From assembly GCA_964617825.1 (NCBI GenBank), contig CAZTWL010000005.1, positions 62,001 through 126,000 of the forward strand: a stretch of 64,000 nt of DNA, in the 5' to 3' direction. The notes beneath the pieces were generated by a model. The model did not search any database and was not told the DNA's origin. It saw only the letters and a program-made list of their open reading frames with translations. Shown here in pieces: positions 24,641 to 31,792 of the stretch (positions within the stretch are counted from its first letter, which is position 1; every line of letters starts with the position of its first letter). The position numbers and the translations under genes are program-made. The stretch is from VSJD01 sp964617825. GTDB lineage: Bacteria > Verrucomicrobiota > Kiritimatiellia > JAAZAB01.

Positions 24641-25186
24641 ATGAATGTATTGATGCTTGTGGCCGATGGCAGCGAAGAGATGGAAATAGTCATTGTCGCG
24701 GATATCTTGCGCCGGGCGAAATGGAATGTGGTTATTGCGGGCTTAAGCACAGGCGCCATCCGGGCATCGCGCGGTGTGCGGCTCGTGCCGGATGCCGCCT
24801 GGGCGGAGGTTAACCCGGATAGTTTCGACATGCTGGCGATTCCGGGCGGGAGCGACGGCGTGAAGGCGTTGGCCAAGGATGAGCGCCTGCTGGCGACCGT
24901 GCGCGCCTTCGTGGCAAACGGCAAGTGGGTGGCCGCCGTCTGTGCCGGTCCGCTGGTTTTGCAGGCCGCAGGTGTGCTGTCAGGCCGGCGCGCGACCTGC
25001 CATCCCGGGGTAGCTGCCGAATTGACCCAAACCCCGCGGTTGAGCGAACGGGTAGTGGTCGACGGCCGTCTGATTACGAGCCAGGCGCCGGGCACGACCT
25101 TCGAATTTGCCCTGGCGCTGATCCGTGCCGTCGATGGCGACCGGAAAGCCGCCGAATTGGCCAAGAGCATGGTGGTGAAGATATAG
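24641..25186 (+). CDS. DJ-1/PfpI family protein (ThiJ-like)
   Basis: A 181-aa protein of the DJ-1/ThiJ group. It has 'LVADGSEEMEIVIVADILRRA' with the conserved Glu that supports the nucleophile, 'DMLAIPGGSDGVKAL', and the nucleophile elbow 'VAAVCAGPLVLQAAGVLSGRRAT' with the reactive Cys in AVCAG. 'ITSQAPGTTFEFALALI' completes the fold. Members act as glyoxalase III or protein/nucleotide deglycases or chaperones; which applies here is open. The ATG at 24641 follows AGAGGCAGAG and gives the correct family start; earlier in-frame codons add non-family sequence. It appears monocistronic, with a repeat element right after it. Confidence 0.92.
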   Translation: MNVLMLVADGSEEMEIVIVADILRRAKWNVVIAGLSTGAIRASRGVRLVPDAAWAEVNPDSFDMLAIPGGSDGVKALAKDERLLATVRAFVANGKWVAAVCAGPLVLQAAGVLSGRRATCHPGVAAELTQTPRLSERVVVDGRLITSQAPGTTFEFALALIRAVDGDRKAAELAKSMVVKI

Positions 25187-25198
25187 TAATCAGTAACC

Positions 25199-25392
25199 AC
25201 TGACGTCCCATAGGGACGCCGAGACTGTAGGCATTTGGGCCGTAGGCTGTAGGTCGGAACTAATAAAACACATTGGCAAAAAACCGGAACTCAAGTTTAT
25301 GAGAACATGAGAAATGTTTTCGCTTTTTCCGCGATTTTACCTATGGTCTGCAGCCTTCAGCCTACAGCCTGAGCATCCTATGGGATGCTAAT
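25199..25392 (+). repeat. MITE-like repeat, copy 2
   Basis: A 194-bp element with the same ends as copy 1: ACTGACGTCCCATAGGGACG at the left and AGCATCC-tat-GGGATGCTAATG at the right, with the inner CTGTAGGTCGGAA and CAGCCTACAGCCTGAG blocks. The central 60 bp differ from copies 1 and 3. The flanks (25189-25198 and 25393-25402) show no convincing target duplication. It starts 12 nt after the pfpI-like stop. Its orientation is the same as the other copies. Confidence 0.75.
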
Positions 25393-25447
25393 GATAATTA
25401 AGAACTAATCACTGATGACTGATCATTGAGCGCCGGGTTTTAAAAAG

Positions 25448-26905
25448 ATGCGTGTCCGCGATACATCCGATGTTTTGGCCAGTTGCGCAGCCGTCGCCGG
25501 CGATGAGCTGGGGGCGGGGCGGGACGACGGGGGGCAACNNNNNNNNNNCGGGGCGTATTTTCTGGGTTTTATGCTGGCCACGTGGATCCGGTTCGACAGC
25601 GGTCTGATTCCACTCTTTCACGATCGGCCGCCCGATCATCTTTACAGCATGTATGCCCAGGGGGCATTTGTCGGCGTGTTTCTCTTTCTGTTGATTTTTC
25701 AGTATTTGGAACTTTATGTGCGACCGCAAATTGGGTCGTTTGGCGACAAGATTCCGCGCCTCGTACGTGGTGTTCTGCTATACCTTGTGGCGGCAATGGC
25801 GTTGGCGTATGTCTTGAAAACCGAACCGCCCTTTGCCCGCATCACGGTGTTTCTTTCGGCGGCGACCATTCTGCTTCTGGTCCTGCTGGAACGTTACGGG
25901 CTGTTTCGGTGGGAATTGCATCTGGCCCGCCACCGGAGCGTGGTCAATCGCGTTGTCATTGTGGGCACCGACGCGATTGCGGCGCGTTTGAAAAAAGCTT
26001 TGAAGCAGGAGCCGCGGTTGGGCGCGCGGGTGGTGGCTTTTTTCCAGACACACAGCGGCGAGGCGCACCCGGATATTCCCCGCGACCTGGTCAAAGGGAC
26101 GCTGGATGACCTGCGCGCTTTTATCGAAGCCAACCAGGCCGACCAGGTGATTCTGACCGATACGACCATCGACCATGCGCGCACGATCGAGATGATTCTC
26201 ATGTGCGAGCAGTCGCTGGTCACGTTTGCGCTCGTGCCGGACCTCCTCTATGTCATGACCGGCCGGGTCGACATGCAGACGATCAACGATATTCCCCTGC
26301 TGGGCGTCAGCCACTGGCCATTGGACAATTTCTGGAACCGGCTGCTCAAGCGTGCTGAGGATTTATTCGGCGCCCTGTGCGGTATTATCCTGGCGCTGCC
26401 ATTTCTGTTGGTATTCGCGATTCTGATCAAACGCGATTCGCCGGGGCCGGTATTTTACCGGCAGGAACGCTGCGGCGAGGACGGGCGGCCATTCCAGCTG
26501 ATCAAGTTTCGAACCATGCTGCCGGATGCCGAAGCCGAGACCGGCCCCGTCTGGGCGGTGGCCAACGATCCGCGCCGCACACGCATCGGCGCCTTCATGC
26601 GCCGGTACAATTTGGATGAACTTCCCCAGCTCTGGAATGTGTTAATGGGCGAAATGAGCTTGGTGGGGCCGCGTCCGGAAAGGCCCTGTTTTGTCGAGCA
26701 ATTCAAGGAGGAAATCAGCCGCTACATGTGGCGGCACGCTTCCAAGCCGGGCCTGACCGGCTGGGCGCAGGTCAGCGGCCTGCGCGGAAACACCGACATT
26801 CGGGAACGGATCAAGTACGATCTCTATTATCTGGAAAACTGGTCGCTGGCCTTCGATTTCAAGATCATGGCCAAAACCCTTTTCAGCCGCGAAAACGCGT
26901 ATTAA
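25448..26905 (+). CDS. Undecaprenyl-phosphate sugar phosphotransferase (exopolysaccharide polyprenyl glycosylphosphotransferase), 5' end damaged
   Basis: The product, about 485 aa, has the WbaP/WcaJ-type layout: several N-terminal membrane helices ('FLFLLIFQYLELYV', 'LLYLVAAMALAYVL', 'LSAATILLLVLLERYGLF'), a nucleotide-binding-like middle ('VVIVGTDAIAARLKKAL'), and the C-terminal bacterial sugar-transferase domain ('GALCGIILALPFLLVFAILI', 'GPVFYRQERCGEDGRPF', 'LDELPQLWNVLMGEMSLVGP', 'WRHASKPGLTGWAQV'). It transfers a sugar-phosphate to the lipid carrier to start glycan synthesis. Ten Ns at 25539-25548 interrupt the first helix, and the sequence before them (25448-25538) is unlike the family, so the true start and first 30 residues are uncertain. 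Confidence 0.85.
   Translation: MRVRDTSDVLASCAAVAGDELGAGRDDGGQXXXXGAYFLGFMLATWIRFDSGLIPLFHDRPPDHLYSMYAQGAFVGVFLFLLIFQYLELYVRPQIGSFGDKIPRLVRGVLLYLVAAMALAYVLKTEPPFARITVFLSAATILLLVLLERYGLFRWELHLARHRSVVNRVVIVGTDAIAARLKKALKQEPRLGARVVAFFQTHSGEAHPDIPRDLVKGTLDDLRAFIEANQADQVILTDTTIDHARTIEMILMCEQSLVTFALVPDLLYVMTGRVDMQTINDIPLLGVSHWPLDNFWNRLLKRAEDLFGALCGIILALPFLLVFAILIKRDSPGPVFYRQERCGEDGRPFQLIKFRTMLPDAEAETGPVWAVANDPRRTRIGAFMRRYNLDELPQLWNVLMGEMSLVGPRPERPCFVEQFKEEISRYMWRHASKPGLTGWAQVSGLRGNTDIRERIKYDLYYLENWSLAFDFKIMAKTLFSRENAY
25539..25548. other. Assembly gap (10 Ns)
   Basis: Ten undetermined bases. They mark a scaffold join of unknown true length inside the 5' part of the sugar-transferase gene. The G-rich stretch just before it may itself be low-quality contig end. 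Confidence 0.99.
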
Positions 26906-26966
26906 CGTAATTGTGCAGCCGTCACGGCCTTTGGCGGTCTGATGCGATTGCTTCTTTGAGATTATT

Positions 26967-27431
26967 ATGCATTCAATCTGGACAGGCTGGTGGTTTAACC
27001 CGACATTCTGGTCGATCTTTTGCGGCTGGATGATGGCGCAGGTCACGAAGATGATTTGCTATTTCGTGAAGGCGCGTAAAATCAATTTCAGTTTCCTGCT
27101 CAGCACCGGCGGCATGCCCAGCGCGCATTCGTCGCTGGCCGCGGCGCTCTGCACCTCGGTGGCCATCTGCGTTGGCACGGCGGACCCGCTCTTTGCCGTT
27201 ACCCTGGCCTTTGCCTCCATCGTCATGTTCGATGCCCAGAGCGTGCGGCGGGCCGCCGGTCAGCAGGCCCGCGTATTGAATAAGCTGCTGGACGAACTTT
27301 TCAAGACGCACCGGTTTTCCCACGAACATCTGGCCGAATTGCTGGGGCATACGGAGACGGAAGTGTTTCTGGGCATGTTGATGGGTATTACCGTTGCCCT
27401 GCTGGTTCATGCCGTGGCCATGAATATTTAA
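26967..27431 (+). CDS. Divergent PAP2 family protein (DUF212/YuiD-like)
   Basis: A 154-aa membrane protein. It has 'FWSIFCGWMMAQVTKMICYF', then the PAP2-like signature 'STGGMPSAHSSLAAALCTSVAI', a third hydrophobic segment 'LFAVTLAFASIVMFDAQSVRRAAGQQA', and the ending 'LLGHTETEVFLGMLMGITVALLVHAV'. The family is related to acid phosphatases and vanadium haloperoxidases and probably acts on a lipid-linked phosphate. It follows the sugar-transferase gene by 61 nt, so a role in recycling the undecaprenyl carrier is a reasonable inference. Confidence 0.9.
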   Translation: MHSIWTGWWFNPTFWSIFCGWMMAQVTKMICYFVKARKINFSFLLSTGGMPSAHSSLAAALCTSVAICVGTADPLFAVTLAFASIVMFDAQSVRRAAGQQARVLNKLLDELFKTHRFSHEHLAELLGHTETEVFLGMLMGITVALLVHAVAMNI

Positions 27432-27555
27432 GGAAAACCCGATAATTCCGATCTAAAAAGAGATGGACATGCGCGTAATATCCATTATTTTACAGGAATA
27501 CCGATTCGCTTACGGGTGGTATCGATCCGTTAAATAATAAGACAAAGGAAAACAA

Positions 27556-28419
27556 ATGCAGATCAATAATCTGGAAAAATTCAGGGCCAAAGTCGATGCC
27601 GGCAAACTTTGCCTGGGTATGGTTGTATCGTTGAGCGATCCGGCGGTCAGCGAACTGGCGGGCGATACGGGGATGGACTTTACCTGGCTGGACATGGAGC
27701 ATGGCCCGCTCAGTATCGAAACCGGCTTGCTGCACTGCATGGCGCTGCGCGGTACGGACACGGCGCCGTTCCTGCGGGTGGCCGGCAACGATCCGTTTAT
27801 CATCAAGCCCCTGTTGGAGCTGGCGCCGGCCGGCGTGATTATCCCGATGGTGAACAGCGCCGCGGAAGCGGAAGCGGCGGTCAAGGCCTGCCGGTATCCG
27901 CCGCGGGGCATTCGAGGCTGCGGACCACGAAGGGGAACGAATTTCGGCGGCATGCCCTTCGGCGAGTATCTCGACAAAGCCGAAAACGATCCCATGGTCA
28001 TCGTTCAGATCGAAAACATCCGGGCTTTGGACGAAATCGAAAAAATCCTTGCGGTCGAGGGGTTGGGCTCGATCTGCATCGGACCCAGCGACCTGTCCGC
28101 CACAATGAATCAACTGCGCAACACCGGCGGCGAGGAAGTGCAGAAAACGATCGATAAGATTTGTGCCTTTGCCCGTAAAGCCGGAGTGATGATCGGTTCG
28201 GTGTCGGGCACGGACCAGGCAAGCATCCAGCGCTGGCTTGACCGGGGTGCGAACTGGCTGGCGGTTTGCGGCGACTGGGGCGGCATCGCCGGCAGCGCCA
28301 GGGCGGCGGTTAAGGAAGTCGCGGCAACGGTCAACCGGCAAGCGGCCGGCGGCGTTCGTCCGAAAACAAAAGGGGAAAAATCAAATGGCGTTCAAGGTGG
28401 CCCTTATAGCATGCGATAA
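27556..28419 (+). CDS. HpcH/HpaI aldolase family protein (2-keto-3-deoxy-sugar-acid aldolase-like)
   Basis: A 287-aa class II aldolase of the HpcH/HpaI family. Signatures: 'GLHCMAL'-type core, 'DFTWLDMEHGPLSIETG', 'GVIIPMVNSAAEAEAAV', 'PPRGIRGCGPRRGTNFG', and the metal-site 'VIVQIENIRALDEIEKIL...SICIGPSDLSATM'. It cleaves 2-keto-3-hydroxy acids to pyruvate plus an aldehyde. AAAGGA precedes the ATG at 27556. The C-terminal 20 residues ('KGEKSNGVQGGPYSMR') extend past the usual family end and overlap the next gene by 35 nt in another frame. Confidence 0.9.
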   Translation: MQINNLEKFRAKVDAGKLCLGMVVSLSDPAVSELAGDTGMDFTWLDMEHGPLSIETGLLHCMALRGTDTAPFLRVAGNDPFIIKPLLELAPAGVIIPMVNSAAEAEAAVKACRYPPRGIRGCGPRRGTNFGGMPFGEYLDKAENDPMVIVQIENIRALDEIEKILAVEGLGSICIGPSDLSATMNQLRNTGGEEVQKTIDKICAFARKAGVMIGSVSGTDQASIQRWLDRGANWLAVCGDWGGIAGSARAAVKEVAATVNRQAAGGVRPKTKGEKSNGVQGGPYSMR

Positions 28420-29359
28420 GTCTGGTGTTCCCGAATGGGTGCCGGGTAAACTGGCCGAAAGCGGGATTGAGTTCAAAACAAAGCGTTGCAAGGACGAAGC
28501 CGAATTCCTGGATTTTGCCGGGGAAGCCGACGTTGTCTGGACGCTGGGCCCCAACCTGGTGATTAAGCCGCAGTCGTTGCCCAAACTGAAGAATTGCAAG
28601 GCCATAATGCGGAGCGGCAGCGGCGTCGACGGGCTGCCGATCGAGGAAGCGACGCGTTTGGGCATCTGGATATCCAATACCCCGGAGGCGATTGCCGAGT
28701 GTGTGGCCGATCACGCCATTGCCCTGCTTTTTGCCGTGGCCAGGCAGATCCCGTTTTATGACGGCGAGGTCCGCAAGCGCGTTTGGAACCAAGCCGGAAC
28801 AGATTGCCTGCGCTGGCACTTTTCAGGGCAGACCTTCGGACTGGTTGGTTTCGGACAAATCGCGCGCTACGTGGCCGCCAAGCTTGCCGGATTCAAAATG
28901 AAATTTATCTGTCATGATCCCTATGTCAAGGAAGGCATCATGGAAAAGGCGGGCGTTCTCCCGGTTGGATTTGACGAACTGCTTGAAAAGTCGGATTTCA
29001 TCTCGGTCCATTGTCCTTTGACCGATACAACCCGCCATCTTTTCAACGAGAGCGCTTTGCGTAAAATGAAAAAAAGCGCCCTGCTGATCAACACTTCCCG
29101 CGGTGCGGTCATCGACGAAAATGCGCTGGTTAAGGCTTTGAAGGAAGGACGCCTGGCCGCAGCCGGTTTGGACGTCATGGAGCAGGAGCCGCCGCCAAAA
29201 GATCACCCGCTGTTGAGCCTTCCCCATGTCGTGATCACGCCGCATATCGCGGCGTTTTCCGATGAGTTTACCCAAAAATTCTGGGAATGTTCCGTTGCCG
29301 CGATCAAGGATTTCCAACAGGGACGCTGGCAGCAGCACAGCGTGAATCGGGTGCGATAA
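28385..29359 (+). CDS. D-isomer-specific 2-hydroxyacid dehydrogenase
   Basis: A 324-aa NAD-dependent dehydrogenase like D-3-phosphoglycerate and hydroxypyruvate reductases. The NAD-binding motif is 'FGLVGFGQIARYVAAKL'. Catalytic residues are Arg in 'NTSRGAVIDE', Glu in 'DVMEQEPPP' and His in 'VITPHIAAFS'. The ATG at 28385 follows GGGGAAAAATCAA and gives the family start (MAFKVALIACDK). It overlaps the aldolase gene by 35 nt and is surely co-expressed. Together with the aldolase it suggests catabolism of a sugar acid (inference). Confidence 0.9.
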   Translation: MAFKVALIACDKSGVPEWVPGKLAESGIEFKTKRCKDEAEFLDFAGEADVVWTLGPNLVIKPQSLPKLKNCKAIMRSGSGVDGLPIEEATRLGIWISNTPEAIAECVADHAIALLFAVARQIPFYDGEVRKRVWNQAGTDCLRWHFSGQTFGLVGFGQIARYVAAKLAGFKMKFICHDPYVKEGIMEKAGVLPVGFDELLEKSDFISVHCPLTDTTRHLFNESALRKMKKSALLINTSRGAVIDENALVKALKEGRLAAAGLDVMEQEPPPKDHPLLSLPHVVITPHIAAFSDEFTQKFWECSVAAIKDFQQGRWQQHSVNRVR

Positions 29360-29415
29360 TTCGTAAGGCTATATGAAAGGGTAGCCCTGCGGTTTAACGA
29401 AAGGAGAGATCGGGG

Positions 29416-31587
29416 ATGCTTTTTCCTAATAAGTTAGCGGCGAGTACGGCATTGCTAATCGCGGTGGTCGGCTTGATGCCGGCGCGCGCAAGCATTCAAA
29501 CCTGGAATGGGGGCACCGGCGATTGGTCGGAGGCGGCGAACTGGACCACCGCCGTGCCGGCTGTCGGCGATGACGTGGTCATCACCAATCGCGGCGCTCT
29601 GGTGCTTTTGACCAATTCGACGCCGTGGCTGAGTTCGCTGGCGATCAGCAATGCGTCTCTGTCGTGCTCGAATTGGAATACGACGATTTATGTCACCAAC
29701 CTGACGATCCTGAGCAGCGGCATCCTGACCTGCGCGGGCCCCTTCACCAACACGGCCATGTCGAACCGGGTGAGTGTGGTCTGCACCAACCTTCTTGTTG
29801 AAACCAAAGGCGCCATTAACGTCCAGGGCAAGGGTTTTGCCGGTGGCATCGGTCCCGGCTATGGCAAGGGCAATGGTCCGGGCGGCGGCGGGAGCGGAAT
29901 TGCCGGGGGAAGCTACGGCGGCTACGGCAGGCAGGGGCAAGGATGGGCATATGCTACCAACATTTATGGTTCCGCCTCAGCGCCGCTGGATCCCGGGAGT
30001 GGTGGGTGTGGCGGCGCTTACGCCGGCGACCAGAGCGGGCACGGCGGCGGCGCGGTGTGCATCACCGCTATCCAGATGACCGTCAACGGGAGTATTAATG
30101 CCAACGGCAGCAATGTCGTTTCTTCTACCCACGGCGCTGGCGGATCAGGAGGAGGCATTTATATAACCTGTGCCACAATCACTGGCACCAATGGTTTAAT
30201 TACGGCCAATGCCGCTAATCCGCAGGCGGGTAATAAAAATCTTGGTGGCGGCGCGGGCGGCGGACGGATTGCCGTGCATTATAATCCGGAGCTGCAGGAT
30301 GCGCTGCCCATCCCCTCCCTGTGCTTTTCGGCTGCTCCCAGCCCGTCGGCGGGCCTAACCCACTATTTACCAGGCGACATCGGCACGCTCTATTTTACGG
30401 ACAGCCGGTTGTTTTCGCCGACGAATTTGTTTACCGGGCAGTGGCTGGCGCCGGGATTTACCAACCGATTAACGCTGTCCGACTGGACAATCAGCAATGT
30501 CTGGCTCCGCGTGCCGGGGTTTGACCTGACGGTGTCCAATACTCTGTTGGTTGCGGGCACGAACTATCTCCAGTTCAAGCTGGAGATCACGAATAAATGC
30601 GTGATCCGGTGCGGAGCCTTGTGCGTCAGCGCCGCTTCGTTGGCTTTGGGTATGCCGCGTCCCGAGTGGTGTCCGGAGGTCTTCGGGATATCCGGCGGCA
30701 CAGCCGGTCCCACATTGAATTGCACGGACACGTTGATTCTGACGAATGCCGCCCGGTTTTATATTTATGCCGGCCTTACCAATGAGGGCGAAGCGGCCGG
30801 GAACGGCGCCCGCATTAATGTTGGCGGCGAAACCCGAATTTCCACCAATTGTTGGGTCTATCCCGCGGCGCATCCCACTAACGGCGCGATCGCTTTATTC
30901 AGTTTAAAGTCCCTGACCATTGATCAAGGCGGCGCCATCAATGCCGATTCTTTGGGATATGCCGGCGGCCGTTTTCCAGGCACGACTAAGTCGAACGTTG
31001 CCTATGGGCTGGGTGCTCCGAACAATTATACCCACGGCGCCGGGTATGGCGGCGCCGGGGCTCTGGGCTACTGGGATTCCGGACCGGCTGGGGCGGCTTA
31101 CGGAATGTCCAACGCCCCGGAGGCCGGCAGCGGTGCGCGCGGCGGAGGCAATGCGGGGGATTCGGCGCTGTCCCAAGGCGCGTATGGCGGCGGATGTGTG
31201 CGGATTCAGGCCGCGGATACAGTCGTTGTCAAAGGCGCCATTTCCGCCAACGGCGGTAGAGGATGTAATTCCTACGGAGGTGGCGGGTCCGGTGGCGGCA
31301 TTTACATTACCTGTAGGACCTTCATTGGCGACTCCAATGCTCTCTTGCAAGCCAAGGGTGGCAATGCACAGACCGGCACCGGCGGATCGAAATACGACGG
31401 CGGCGGGGGTGGTGGCGGACGGATTGCCGTCTGGCGCATCTTCGATAGGCCCTTGGGTGTCATTTCCAATGATGTGAGCGGTGGCTGCGGCTGGGCACCC
31501 GCTTATGGAACCAATTATGGGGCGTCGGGCACGGTTGTCTGGGGCTGGATCGTGCCGCCTGCAGGCAGTATCGTATCGGTATATTGA
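29416..31587 (+). CDS. Glycine-rich secreted protein (NW/GDxVxI-type repeats), paralog A
   Basis: A 723-aa secreted protein with signal peptide (about 1-26, ending PARA-S). The N-terminal module 'GTGDWSEAANWTTAVPAVGDDVVITNRG' is the NW-GDxVxI pattern common in autotransporter-like and PVC-group surface proteins. The middle and end have two long glycine-rich blocks, each closed by 'GGSGGGIYITC' and 'GGGGGGRIAV' motifs. The protein ends 'GWIVPPAGSIVSVY'. No anchor, enzyme motif or outer-membrane barrel is visible, so function is unknown; surface or matrix adhesion is a guess. AAGGAGAG precedes the ATG. A close paralog follows. Confidence 0.82.
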   Translation: MLFPNKLAASTALLIAVVGLMPARASIQTWNGGTGDWSEAANWTTAVPAVGDDVVITNRGALVLLTNSTPWLSSLAISNASLSCSNWNTTIYVTNLTILSSGILTCAGPFTNTAMSNRVSVVCTNLLVETKGAINVQGKGFAGGIGPGYGKGNGPGGGGSGIAGGSYGGYGRQGQGWAYATNIYGSASAPLDPGSGGCGGAYAGDQSGHGGGAVCITAIQMTVNGSINANGSNVVSSTHGAGGSGGGIYITCATITGTNGLITANAANPQAGNKNLGGGAGGGRIAVHYNPELQDALPIPSLCFSAAPSPSAGLTHYLPGDIGTLYFTDSRLFSPTNLFTGQWLAPGFTNRLTLSDWTISNVWLRVPGFDLTVSNTLLVAGTNYLQFKLEITNKCVIRCGALCVSAASLALGMPRPEWCPEVFGISGGTAGPTLNCTDTLILTNAARFYIYAGLTNEGEAAGNGARINVGGETRISTNCWVYPAAHPTNGAIALFSLKSLTIDQGGAINADSLGYAGGRFPGTTKSNVAYGLGAPNNYTHGAGYGGAGALGYWDSGPAGAAYGMSNAPEAGSGARGGGNAGDSALSQGAYGGGCVRIQAADTVVVKGAISANGGRGCNSYGGGGSGGGIYITCRTFIGDSNALLQAKGGNAQTGTGGSKYDGGGGGGGRIAVWRIFDRPLGVISNDVSGGCGWAPAYGTNYGASGTVVWGWIVPPAGSIVSVY

Positions 31588-31627
31588 TAGTTGGTTGCCG
31601 CCGCGGTTGGTCGTTTGCCCGGCTTAT

Positions 31628-31652
31628 AAAGGCCGATTCTGCGGCCTTTTTA
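31628..31652 (+). terminator. Intrinsic terminator after paralog A
   Basis: AAAGGCCG (31628-31635), 6-nt loop ATTCTG, CGGCCTTT (31642-31649) and further Ts form an 8-bp stem with T tract, 40 nt after the stop. A classical intrinsic terminator. Confidence 0.85.
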
Positions 31653-31792
31653 CACCGTCAGCATGTCGATGGCATTCGCTCCGCGCAAATCGGCAAATAG
31701 GAATTGGACAAGCTGGTAACTATCTAATATTTTATAAAGCAACTGGTTTGGTTTGTGTTACTGCCTTTGCAAGCACCCTTTCATACAGGATA

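Noticed and set aside
19885..25392. The TGTAGG-type repeats as a CRISPR array
   Set aside because: There are only single copies at each site, with no regular short spacers and no cas genes; they are dispersed MITE-like elements.
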